DNA of 33,144 bases from Chloroflexota bacterium (lineage in GTDB: Bacteria > Chloroflexota > Limnocylindria > P2-11E), in contig VBDQ01000022.1 in assembly GCA_005889075.1 (NCBI GenBank), positions 1 to 33,144 of the forward strand, given 5' to 3'. How positions within the stretch are numbered: the first letter of the stretch is position 1; each line of letters begins with the position of its first letter. Below the pieces are notes generated by a model that searched no databases, had not been told where the DNA came from, and saw only the letters and a list, made by a program, of their open reading frames with translations. Shown in pieces: positions 16,527 to 23,269 of this stretch. The translations under genes and the position numbers were made by a program.

Positions 16527-17756
16527 CTAGCGACGAGTGGCGACCGCGTCGGCCGGCGGCCGCGCCGCGGCGCGTGCGGCGGGCCGTGCCGCCGGCGGAG
16601 ATGCGCCCTCGGCGTACGCGCGCAGCGTGGCGCTGATCGCGACGCCCGGCTCGACCGGCTGGTTGAGATCGCGCAGGGTGAGCTCGAGCGCGCTGAAGAA
16701 GCTGACGATGTCCTGCAGCGTCACGAACCCGAGGTGCGCGACGCGGACGAGCTGTCCCTCCATCTTGCCCTGGCCACCCGCGACGATCGTGTCGTGATCG
16801 TCGCGCAGGATCCGGATGAGATTTCGCGCGTCCACACGAGCGGGCGGCCGGAACGCGGTCACCGCGGGAGAGGCGTGCCGCTCGTCGGCAAACAGCTGGA
16901 GGTTCACGGCCTGGAGCCCGCGGCGCGTCGCGCGCGCGAGGTTTTGGTGCCGGCGGATGATCGCCTCGAGCCCCTCCTCGGCCATGAGCCGCAGCGATTC
17001 CTGAAGCGCGATGAAGACGGTCACCGCGGGCGTCGCCGGCGTTTGCGCCTTCTCCAGCGCGGCCTTGTACGCGGCGAGATCGAAGTAGGACTTCGGAAGA
17101 TTCGATTTCTCGTATGCCTTCCACGCGCGCGGGCTCATCGTCACCATCGCGGCGCCGGGCGGCGCGCCCCACGCCTTCTGGGATGCCGTGATGCACACAT
17201 CGATGCCCCATTCGTCGATCTCGAGCTCCGAGCAGCCCGCGCCCGAAACGCTGTCGACGAGGAAGAGCTTGCCCGAATCGCGGACGACCGTGGCGATGTC
17301 CTTCACCGGATTGAGCACGCCGGTCGATGTCTCGTTGTGCGTGACGAGGACCGCCTTCGCGCCTTCTTTGCCCTTCTCCTTGGCGAGCTCGTCGCGAACG
17401 AGCTCGGGATCGACCGCGCGGCCGTACGGCACGTCAACCCGACGCGCGTCGACGCCGTATGACTTCGCGATCGCTGCGAAGCGCTCGCCGAACGCTCCGC
17501 AGCTGAAGACGAGCGCCTTGTCGCCAGACGAGAGCGTGTTCGCGATCGCGGCCTCCATGCCGCCGGACCCCGACGCGGTGAGAAGCAGGACGTCATGTTC
17601 GGTGCGGAGGAAGTCTTGGAGCGCGCGCGTCAGGGCCGCCAGCAGGGCAGCGAATTCAGGTCCGCGGTGGTTGATCAGCGGCCGCGCCGAAGCGGCGAGG
17701 ACCGCCTGCGGAACGAACGTGGGACCAGGGATGCGGAGGTTCTGCGGACGGTACAT
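16527..17756 (-). CDS. Class V aminotransferase (alanine-glyoxylate / serine-pyruvate type), likely serine pathway
   Basis: PLP-dependent class V aminotransferase, 409 aa. It opens with LRIPGPTFVPQAVLAA and the substrate loop INHRGPEF, has the cofactor-binding TASGSGGMEAAI, and carries the Schiff-base lysine Lys194 in ITASQKAWGAPPG. Its place directly before serA suggests that it transaminates phosphohydroxypyruvate, or makes serine or glycine from glyoxylate; the family is known to cover both and sequence alone does not decide. The last 25 or so residues are an Ala/Pro/Arg-rich tail of no known role. The ATG at 17756 has GGGAGG 8 nt upstream, and it diverges from the epimerase gene with only 13 nt between starts. 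Confidence 0.88.
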   Translation of the reverse strand: MYRPQNLRIPGPTFVPQAVLAASARPLINHRGPEFAALLAALTRALQDFLRTEHDVLLLTASGSGGMEAAIANTLSSGDKALVFSCGAFGERFAAIAKSYGVDARRVDVPYGRAVDPELVRDELAKEKGKEGAKAVLVTHNETSTGVLNPVKDIATVVRDSGKLFLVDSVSGAGCSELEIDEWGIDVCITASQKAWGAPPGAAMVTMSPRAWKAYEKSNLPKSYFDLAAYKAALEKAQTPATPAVTVFIALQESLRLMAEEGLEAIIRRHQNLARATRRGLQAVNLQLFADERHASPAVTAFRPPARVDARNLIRILRDDHDTIVAGGQGKMEGQLVRVAHLGFVTLQDIVSFFSALELTLRDLNQPVEPGVAISATLRAYAEGASPPAARPAARAAARPPADAVATRR

Positions 17757-17769
17757 TGAGCGCCCTCCC

Positions 17770-18444
17770 GTGGGTCATGATGCCAGCCCGAAGCTCGCTC
17801 CGTCCATCCTTTCGGCGGATTTCGCTCGTCTCGGCGACGCCGTAGCCGCGATCGAGCGCGCCGGCGCCGACTGGGTACACGTCGATGTGATGGACGGCCA
17901 CTTCGTGCCGAATCTGACATTCGGGCCGAAGATGGTCGACGACCTCCGTAAGGCCACCAGCCTCCCTCTGGACGTCCACCTGATGATCGAGCGACCTGAG
18001 GATTGGGTCGCCAGGTACGCCGAGGCGGGTGCTGCCTACCTCACCATCCATGTCGAAGCCACCCGTGATGTCCCCGGCACGCTTCGCGCGATCCGCACGG
18101 CGGGTGCGCGGCCCGGGATCACGCTGAACCCGGAGACACCGGTCGAGTCGGTCCTCCCGCACCTCGACGAAGTCGACCTCGCCCTCGTCATGAGCGTGCA
18201 TCCCGGTTTCGGCGGCCAGGCTTTCATCGAATCCTCGCTCGCGAAAGTCGCAGCGGTCCGCGCCGCGCTCGACGCACGCCGACTCCGGGCCGACCTCGAG
18301 GTCGACGGAGGGATCAAGCTTGACAACGCCGCGCGAGTTGTGGCCGCAGGCGCCACGGTGATCGTCGCCGGTTCAGCCATCTTCGAGGACGCTGAGGGAC
18401 CCGTAAGAGCGACAGAAAAGTTCAGGATGGCCGTGCGCCGCTGA
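17770..18444 (+). CDS. rpe: Ribulose-phosphate 3-epimerase
   Basis: TIM-barrel epimerase of the pentose phosphate and Calvin pathways, 224 aa, interconverting ribulose-5-phosphate and xylulose-5-phosphate. Diagnostic motifs are LAPSILSADFARLG, the metal/catalytic HVDVMDGHFVPNLTFGP, LDVHLMIERPE, MSVHPGFGGQ and the phosphate-binding VDGGIK with AGSAIF. Length is standard. The start is GTG at 17770 (MGHDASPKLAPS), divergent from the aminotransferase and 13 nt from its ATG. TACATT at 17752-17757, inside the neighbour's start region, could serve as a -10. Confidence 0.95.
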   Translation: MGHDASPKLAPSILSADFARLGDAVAAIERAGADWVHVDVMDGHFVPNLTFGPKMVDDLRKATSLPLDVHLMIERPEDWVARYAEAGAAYLTIHVEATRDVPGTLRAIRTAGARPGITLNPETPVESVLPHLDEVDLALVMSVHPGFGGQAFIESSLAKVAAVRAALDARRLRADLEVDGGIKLDNAARVVAAGATVIVAGSAIFEDAEGPVRATEKFRMAVRR

Positions 18445-18466
18445 AGCGAACACGTCGGCGGTGTGG

Positions 18467-18483
18467 CCGCGGCCCGCGCGCGG
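18467..18483. terminator. Weak bidirectional hairpin between convergent genes
   Basis: CCGCG and CGCGG arms around a 7-nt loop, with TTTAA following on the plus side. It lies in the 40-nt space between the convergent rpe and zincin genes. The stem is short and the T-run minimal, so this is only a candidate. Confidence 0.25.
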
Positions 18484-18484
18484 T

Positions 18485-18871
18485 TTAATCGGCGTCACCT
18501 AGCCCGAGCTCGTGGAGCCGGCGATCGCTGATCCCGAAGTGGTGGGCGATCTCATGGACCACGGTGTCACGAACGATCGCGGCCTGCCGCCGCGGTGACA
18601 CGCTCATCCGCTCGATCGGACGACGAAAGATGCAGATGCGGTCGGGGAGATACGGTTCCTGCGCGCCGCGGGACGTGAGGGGCACGCCCTCGTAAAGACC
18701 GAGCAGAGTTGAGGGGGGCGAGCCCCCCTCAGACCCCCCAAGTTGCTCTGTGCTCGGCTCGTCCTCGATGACGATCTCGAGGTTGCGGATCTTCTCGCGG
18801 AACTCCTCGGGAAGCTCCGCGAGCGCGTTGCGGACGAGCCGCGCAAAACGCGCTCGTCGCAGATCGGACAT
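18485..18871 (-). CDS. Zincin-like metallopeptidase (PF06262 type)
   Basis: Small zincin-fold protein, 128 aa, of the metallopeptidase family often found in Actinobacteria and Chloroflexi. The zinc motif HEIAHHFG (HExxH) is at residues about 109-116. The family pattern is complete: VIEDEP, then LLGLYEGVPL, then RICIFRRPIE. Substrate unknown; peptidase activity has not been established for the family as far as I know. The loop between DEP and LLGLYEG (residues about 42-54) is encoded by GC-rich repeat copy e and is therefore Gly/Ser/Pro-rich. The gene follows the sigma factor gene by 9 nt on the same strand. Confidence 0.88.
   Translation of the reverse strand: MSDLRRARFARLVRNALAELPEEFREKIRNLEIVIEDEPSTEQLGGSEGGSPPSTLLGLYEGVPLTSRGAQEPYLPDRICIFRRPIERMSVSPRRQAAIVRDTVVHEIAHHFGISDRRLHELGLGDAD
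18711..18742. repeat. GC-rich palindromic repeat, copy e (inside zincin gene)
   Basis: Perfect 9-bp stem GAGGGGGGC / GCCCCCCTC with loop GA, followed by a second C-run (CCCCCC at about 18734). Same orientation and layout as copies a and b. It encodes a Gly/Ser/Pro loop of the zincin-like protein on the minus strand without breaking the frame. Confidence 0.8.
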
Positions 18872-18880
18872 GCCCGCACT

Positions 18881-19462
18881 CTAGCTGCCGCCGGCATCAC
18901 AAAGCGCCCGAACGCGATCGAGCGCGCGGGCACGAAGTCGGCATACGCCCGACTCCGAGAGTCCGATCTCGCCGCCGATCTCGCGGAGGGTCAGCCCGCG
19001 GCCATACGACAGCACCAGCACGCGCCGCTCGAGGGGGGCTAGGTCGCGCAACGCGCGCGCGACCACCTCCCACCGCTCGTCCTGGCGATCGGCGAGCTTG
19101 CGCGATTCGGGCAGATCGCCGACCCGATCGAGCGAAACCTCGACGTAGGGCGGTGGGAGACCGTCGTTGCTTCGCTGCGCCGAGCGGAACGCCCGTCGCG
19201 CCGAGCGGGTCAGCGGATCGCGGTCGCGCAAGGCGTCCAGGACCTGACCGCGAACGCGCCGCGCCGCGTACGCGCCAAAGGAGGCGCCGCGATCGCCTCG
19301 GTAGCGCTGCGCCGCCTGAACCAGACCGACGAGCCCCCAGGCGATGAGGTCCTCTCTGTCCGCGCCCCGGCACCGCGGATCGATCGAGCGCGACGCGACG
19401 GCTCGTGCGAATTGGAGGTGCGCGATGATGCGGTCATCCGAACTCGTCGACTGCTCGACCAT
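18881..19462 (-). CDS. Sigma-70 family RNA polymerase sigma factor (FliA/WhiG-like)
   Basis: Alternative sigma factor of about 193 aa. Region 2 is visible as DREDLIAWGLVGLVQAAQRY and GASFGAYAARRVRGQVLDAL, the FliA-like -10 recognition block. Region 4 is LAPLERRVLVLSYGRGLTLREIGGEIGLSESGVCRLRARAL, with its helix-turn-helix around GLTLREIGGEIGLS. Region 3 is short. The start is taken at ATG 19462, which has GGGGGAG just upstream; ATG 19537 would add 25 residues of low similarity and run across the candidate promoter. It is followed by the zincin gene and diverges from the HD-domain gene. Its regulon is unknown. Confidence 0.85.
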   Translation of the reverse strand: MVEQSTSSDDRIIAHLQFARAVASRSIDPRCRGADREDLIAWGLVGLVQAAQRYRGDRGASFGAYAARRVRGQVLDALRDRDPLTRSARRAFRSAQRSNDGLPPPYVEVSLDRVGDLPESRKLADRQDERWEVVARALRDLAPLERRVLVLSYGRGLTLREIGGEIGLSESGVCRLRARALDRVRALCDAGGS

Positions 19463-19481
19463 CCGCTCCCCCGTGCGCGCG

Positions 19482-19510
19482 ATCGTCGTCGGACAGACGT
19501 TTCGTGTCAA
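19482..19510 (-). promoter_or_regulatory. Candidate sigma-70 type promoter of the sigma factor gene
   Basis: On the minus strand a perfect TTGACA (19510-19505) is followed after exactly 17 nt by GACGAT (19487-19482), matching the -10 box at the key second and last positions. Start of transcription would fall near 19475, just ahead of the ATG at 19462. The -35 forms one arm of the inverted repeat at 19505-19523. Confidence 0.45.
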
Positions 19511-19523
19511 TAGCGGATTGACA
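19505..19523. promoter_or_regulatory. Inverted repeat in the sigma factor / HD-protein divergent region
   Basis: TGTCAAT-AGCGG-ATTGACA is a perfect 7-bp inverted repeat with a 5-nt centre. Each arm contains TTGACA pointing outward, so it may be a shared operator or back-to-back -35 elements. No good -10 is seen on the plus side. The TTG of the right arm (19518) is also the best start for the HD-domain gene. Confidence 0.45.
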
Positions 19524-20054
19524 GACTTATCCACCAAAGCCGAGGTGTTCTTCGCGCGCTATCGCTACCCGGACTGGCTCGCGACGCACAGCCGCCTGGT
19601 GGGTCGCATCGCCGCGGCGCTCGTGGCGGCGCGCCGGCACGGCGCTCCGCCGATCGAACGCGATCTCATCGTGCTTGCCGCGTACCTACACGACATCGGC
19701 CGGAGCCCACTGGTCGCGGGCGACCCTCGGGATCACACGATCCTCGGCGCCTTGATCCTTTCCGCCGAGGGCCTGCCCGAGTGCGGCGAGCTCGCGCGGC
19801 GGCACGCGATCTACTGCGTTCTCGACCCCGCGCTCGCGCCGCGGACCGATGCGGAGAAGCTGGTCTACGTCGCGGACCGCCGCGGTGGCCAGGAGGTCGA
19901 GTCACTCGACGAGCGCGCGAAGGACACGGCACGCCGCCACCCGCGCTATGCCGCGGAGATCGAGCGCGCGGTTCCGCTGGCGAAGGCCGTGGAGCGTGAG
20001 GTGTTCGCGACGCTGACGTTCGGACCCGACGAGCTCGCGGAGCACGTCCGGTGA
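19518..20054 (+). CDS. HD-domain metal-dependent phosphohydrolase-like protein
   Basis: HD-superfamily protein, about 178 aa. The motif AYLHDIGRSPLV gives the paired His-Asp metal ligands, a first His is in WLATHSRLVGRIA, and later DHTILGALIL and ADRRGGQ provide the remaining conserved positions. Members hydrolyse phosphomonoesters, nucleotides or cyclic nucleotides; the substrate here is not predictable. The start is uncertain: TTG at 19518 (LTDLSTKAEVFFARY) or GTG at 19545. Longer forms run back into the divergent sigma gene and look non-coding. The stop overlaps the next gene as GTGA. Confidence 0.75.
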   Translation: MTDLSTKAEVFFARYRYPDWLATHSRLVGRIAAALVAARRHGAPPIERDLIVLAAYLHDIGRSPLVAGDPRDHTILGALILSAEGLPECGELARRHAIYCVLDPALAPRTDAEKLVYVADRRGGQEVESLDERAKDTARRHPRYAAEIERAVPLAKAVEREVFATLTFGPDELAEHVR

Positions 20055-21268
20055 TCGATCGAGCGCGGCTCGAGCGCAGGATGGGCGAGCTCGCCCGGAT
20101 CGGCGGCACCGGAACGTCGGTCACACGTCTCGGCCTTTCGAGCGAGGAGCAGCGCGCGCGCGATCTCGTCGGCGGATGGCTTGCGGCGCGCGGGGCGCGC
20201 GTACATCGCGATCCGGCCGCGAACCTCTGGGCGCGTTTTGAACCGCCGGGGGCCGGGGGGCAGAGCCTCCCGATCGTCGTCGGCTCCCACCTGGACTCGG
20301 TCCCCGAAGGCGGCAGGTTTGATGGCGCGCTCGGCGTGCTCTGCGCGGTCGAGGCAGTGGAGTCGTTGCTCGATGCGAAGAGCGAGCTCCGTCGTCCGAT
20401 CGAGGTCGTGGCCTGGGCGGACGAGGAGGGCGCGCGTTTCGGCGTGGGCCTCTTTGGATCGACCGCCGCTTTCGGGCGGCTCGCCGCGAACGTCGCCGAG
20501 CGTCACGACAGGGCGGGCACCTCCATCGCCGACGCCCTTCGGGCGCTCGGCGAGCACGGGGACCCGGCGCTTGCGCGGCGTGGACCCAAGGAATTCGTGG
20601 CGTACTGCGAGCTGCACATCGAGCAAGGCCCGCGGCTCGACCAGGCTGGGCTCGCGCTAGGGGTGGTCGACGCGATCGTCGGCATCTACCACGCGCGCGT
20701 GACGGTGCGCGGGCGCGCCGACCACGCCGGGGCCACCGTCATGACCGCCCGCGCCGATGCGCTCGCGGCCGCGGCCGAGATCGTGCTCGAGGTCGAACGG
20801 ATCGCGCGGTCACGAGCCGATGCCGTCGGTACCGTGGGCGAGATCGCGGTGCGGCCCGGCGCTAAGAACGTCGTTCCGGGCGAGTGCGTCTTCTCGCTCG
20901 ATCTCCGCACGGCGCATGGACTTGACTCACTGGTACATGACACGCTTGCCGCGGTCGAGCGCGTCACGCACGCGCGAGGGGTGAGCGCGTCGATCGACGA
21001 GCTCGCGCGAGTGTCGGCAACGACGCTCGATGAACGGATCCGCGGCGTGCTCAAGCGAGCGGCGAAGAGCGTCGGCGTGGACGCGCCCGAGCTCACCAGC
21101 GGCGCGGGCCACGACGCGCAGAATCCGGCTCTCGCCGGCGTGCCGACCGGCATGCTGTTCGTGCGGTCCACCGGCGGCTCGCACACGCCGCGCGAATTCG
21201 CGTCGATCGACGACGCGGCGGTTGGCGCCGAGGCGCTCGCCATCGCCCTGCGCGAGCTGGCCAGTTGA
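20051..21268 (+). CDS. M20-type Zn-dependent amidase (hydantoinase/carbamoylase family)
   Basis: Hydrolase of the allantoate amidohydrolase / N-carbamoyl-L-amino acid hydrolase family, 405 aa. Metal ligands are evident: His in VVGSHLDSVPEGG, Asp in GRFDGALGV, Glu in ADEEGARFG, His in CELHIEQGP and the C-terminal His in SGAGHDAQNPA. The lid/dimerisation domain holds RGRADHAGATVM. Substrate could be an N-carbamoyl amino acid, allantoate or a ureido-compound; nothing nearby decides this. The start GTG at 20051 overlaps the HD gene. The loop before GSHLDSV (residues about 66-74) coincides with GC-rich repeat copy f and is slightly longer than in the family members I remember. Confidence 0.88.
   Translation: MIDRARLERRMGELARIGGTGTSVTRLGLSSEEQRARDLVGGWLAARGARVHRDPAANLWARFEPPGAGGQSLPIVVGSHLDSVPEGGRFDGALGVLCAVEAVESLLDAKSELRRPIEVVAWADEEGARFGVGLFGSTAAFGRLAANVAERHDRAGTSIADALRALGEHGDPALARRGPKEFVAYCELHIEQGPRLDQAGLALGVVDAIVGIYHARVTVRGRADHAGATVMTARADALAAAAEIVLEVERIARSRADAVGTVGEIAVRPGAKNVVPGECVFSLDLRTAHGLDSLVHDTLAAVERVTHARGVSASIDELARVSATTLDERIRGVLKRAAKSVGVDAPELTSGAGHDAQNPALAGVPTGMLFVRSTGGSHTPREFASIDDAAVGAEALAIALRELAS
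20248..20271. repeat. GC-rich palindromic repeat, copy f (inside amidase gene)
   Basis: GGGGGC-AGA-GCCTCC-type hairpin (7-bp stem with one G-T pair) preceded by another G-run, so it is oriented opposite to copies a, b and e. It encodes the PPGAGGQSL loop of the amidase in frame. Confidence 0.55.
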
Positions 21269-21347
21269 ACGATCCAGCGCTACCGAGACCTAGCGCCCAG
21301 GAGCCGGCTCGACGACGTCGCCGGGCGATCCGCCGCCACTTCTAGCT

Positions 21348-21367
21348 GCCAGTTGACGTAAACTGGC
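21348..21367. promoter_or_regulatory. Palindromic operator in front of the MerR regulator
   Basis: GCCAGTT-GACGTA-AACTGGC, a perfect 7-bp inverted repeat with a 6-nt centre, ends 4 nt before the ATG at 21372. The inner TTGACGTAAAC resembles sites known for LiuR-type MerR regulators of branched-chain acid catabolism. TAAACT (21359-21364) within it could be a -10, giving a leaderless transcript starting at the ATG. Autoregulation by the MerR protein is inferred. Confidence 0.55.
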
Positions 21368-21371
21368 GGTC

Positions 21372-21767
21372 ATGGCGACGGCGGCGCCGGGGACCTATCG
21401 GATCGGGGAGCTTTCGGCGAAGGTCGGCCTGACCGAGCGCACGATCCGCTACTACGAAGAGCGCGGTCTCCTCGAGTCGGTGAAGCGGCTCGATGGCGGC
21501 CAGCGCGTCTACACCGACGACGACGTCCGCCGGCTCAAGTTCATCCAGAAGCTCAAGGTGCTCGGTCTCACGCTCGCCGAGATGCAGGAGCTCGAGACCC
21601 TCTACGGCCGGCATCGCACCAACGCGAAAGTCCTGCCGCGCCTCGTCGAGCTCCTCGATGCGCACCTCACCACGGTGAGCGAGCGCCTCGCCGAGCTCAC
21701 CGCGCTGCGCGACGAGATCCGCTCGTATCGCACACACGTGATGAGACGTCTGGCGGAGTCCAAATGA
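21372..21767 (+). CDS. MerR family transcriptional regulator (LiuR-like)
   Basis: DNA-binding regulator of 131 aa. The winged helix-turn-helix is at residues about 8-75: YRIGELSAKVGLTERTIRYYEERGLL, then the wing with RLDGGQRVYTDDDVRRL. A coiled-coil dimerisation helix follows (about 80-128). There are no Cys for metal sensing, so the ligand is more likely an acyl-CoA, as in LiuR/PsrA-type family members. It heads the acyl-CoA degradation operon and its stop overlaps the thiolase start as ATGA, so it is likely to control that operon. ATG at 21372 is preceded directly by a palindrome rather than a Shine-Dalgarno. Confidence 0.88.
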   Translation: MATAAPGTYRIGELSAKVGLTERTIRYYEERGLLESVKRLDGGQRVYTDDDVRRLKFIQKLKVLGLTLAEMQELETLYGRHRTNAKVLPRLVELLDAHLTTVSERLAELTALRDEIRSYRTHVMRRLAESK

Positions 21768-22936
21768 CCTCGGTGATCCTCGGCGCCTCGCGCACGCCGA
21801 TCGGCGCGTTCCTCGGCGGTCTCGCGCCGGTGCCCGCGCCGAAGCTCGGCGCGATCGCCATCCGTTGCGCGCTCGAGCGTGCCGGTGTGCGGCCCGACGA
21901 CGTCGACGAGGTCTTCATGGGTAACGTGGTCCAGGCCGGCGTCGGCCAGGCGCCCGCGCGCCAAGCGTCGCTCGGCGCCGGCATCCCGAACAGCGTCCCG
22001 TGCACCACGGTGAACAAGGTCTGCGGGTCCGGACTCAAGGCGGTGATGCTCGCGGCGACGCAGATCGCCGCGGGCGAGGCGCGAGTCGTGGTCGCGGGTG
22101 GCATGGAGTCGATGTCGAACGCGCCCTACCTCGTGCGCGGCGTGCGCACCGGTCTGGTCCTCGGCGAGCACTCGATGGAGGACGCGAATCTCACCGATGG
22201 GCTCATGGACGCATATGGCCACGGGCACATGGGCCTTGGCGGCGAGCTCGTGGCACAGCAGTGCGGCTTGTCGCGCGAGGATCAGGACCGCTTCGCGCTC
22301 GGGTCGTACGAGAAGGCGCTCCGCGCGCAGCGCGACGGCGCGTTCGACGCGGAGGTGGTCCCAGTCGAGGTTCCGGGCCGCAAGGGCGCGGTCACGGTGG
22401 TGAGCAAGGACGAGACCCCGCGGGAGACGAGCCTCGAGTCGCTTGCGAAATTACAACCCGCGTTCAAGGCCCGCGGCACGATCACCGCGGGCAACGCATC
22501 GAAACTGAATGACGGCGGCGCCGCGGTCGTCGTTGCGTCCGAGGAGCGCGCTCACGAGCTTCGGGCCACGCCGCTCGCGCGCATCGTCGCGCAGGGGCAG
22601 TTCGCGCACGAGCCGGAGCGTTTCCTGGCGGCGCCGAAGGGCGCGATCGAGCGCTGCCTCCAAAGAGCCGGTTGGCGGCTCGCGGACGTCGATCTCTTCG
22701 AGGTCAACGAGGCCTTCAGCGGCATCGAGTGCGTACGGCGCGAGCTCGACATCCCAGAGGAGAAGTTCAACGTCAACGGGGGCGCGGTCGCGCTCGGCCA
22801 TCCGATCGGCGCCTCAGGCGCGCGACTCCTCGTGACCTTGCTCTACGCCTTGCGAGCGCGCGGAAAGCGCCGCGGTGTTGCGTCCTTGTGCCTCGGCGGC
22901 GGCGAAGCTGTCGCTCTGGCAGTGGAGCTCTCATAG
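21764..22936 (+). CDS. Acetyl-CoA C-acetyltransferase (thiolase)
   Basis: Thiolase, 390 aa, cleaving 3-ketoacyl-CoA (acetoacetyl-CoA) to acetyl-CoA or running the reverse. Catalytic residues are present: Cys87 in NKVCGSGLKAV, His346 in ALGHPIGASG, and Cys376 in SLCLGGGEAVA. GGMESMSNAPYL and NGGAVALGHP are typical of the biosynthetic/degradative acetyl-CoA acetyltransferase group. The ATG at 21764 overlaps the regulator stop. Position at the head of an operon with acyl-CoA dehydrogenases and ETF points to the degradative direction. Confidence 0.93.
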   Translation: MTSVILGASRTPIGAFLGGLAPVPAPKLGAIAIRCALERAGVRPDDVDEVFMGNVVQAGVGQAPARQASLGAGIPNSVPCTTVNKVCGSGLKAVMLAATQIAAGEARVVVAGGMESMSNAPYLVRGVRTGLVLGEHSMEDANLTDGLMDAYGHGHMGLGGELVAQQCGLSREDQDRFALGSYEKALRAQRDGAFDAEVVPVEVPGRKGAVTVVSKDETPRETSLESLAKLQPAFKARGTITAGNASKLNDGGAAVVVASEERAHELRATPLARIVAQGQFAHEPERFLAAPKGAIERCLQRAGWRLADVDLFEVNEAFSGIECVRRELDIPEEKFNVNGGAVALGHPIGASGARLLVTLLYALRARGKRRGVASLCLGGGEAVALAVELS

Positions 22937-23269
22937 ATGCCGGCCACGGCGTTGACCAACGTGTTCGCCTTCAGCAAGAAGCGCGAGGAGGTCGCGCGCT
23001 TCTTCGAGGACGTCCTCGGCCTCACGCGCGGACCGGCCCACGAGGATTCGGTCTGGTTCGAGCAGGACGGCGGCGCGCAGCTCACGGTCCACGACCGCGA
23101 AGATGGGTCCGAGGGCGAAGGCTTCGTTCCCTGGTTCCACGTGTCCGATCTCGCGGGCACCTTCGAGCGTGCCCGAACGCGCGGCGCGACGATCGGAGAC
23201 CTGCGCGACGGATATTTTCTGGCTCGCGATCCCGACGGACGAGTGTTCGGAGTTCGCCAGTGGCGATGA
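22937..23269 (+). CDS. VOC family (glyoxalase/bleomycin-resistance fold) protein
   Basis: Single-module VOC protein, 110 aa. It has the beta-alpha-beta-beta-beta pattern, with VARFFEDVLGL, VWFEQDGGAQLTVHD, and the C-terminal GYFLARDPDGRVFGVRQW. It begins immediately after the thiolase stop and ends overlapping the next start. Metal ligands are not obvious enough to name an activity. Methylmalonyl-CoA epimerase also has this fold, but this protein is short and lacks that family's typical motifs, so I do not assign that function. Confidence 0.8.
   Translation: MPATALTNVFAFSKKREEVARFFEDVLGLTRGPAHEDSVWFEQDGGAQLTVHDREDGSEGEGFVPWFHVSDLAGTFERARTRGATIGDLRDGYFLARDPDGRVFGVRQWR

Noticed and set aside
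14828-16636. 602-codon plus-strand frame opposite serA
   Set aside because: Antisense shadow of a conserved gene, Arg-rich with no domain features.
22937-23269. Methylmalonyl-CoA epimerase for the VOC protein
   Set aside because: Same fold, but too short and without that family's motifs; the mutase also does not appear to use methylmalonyl-CoA.
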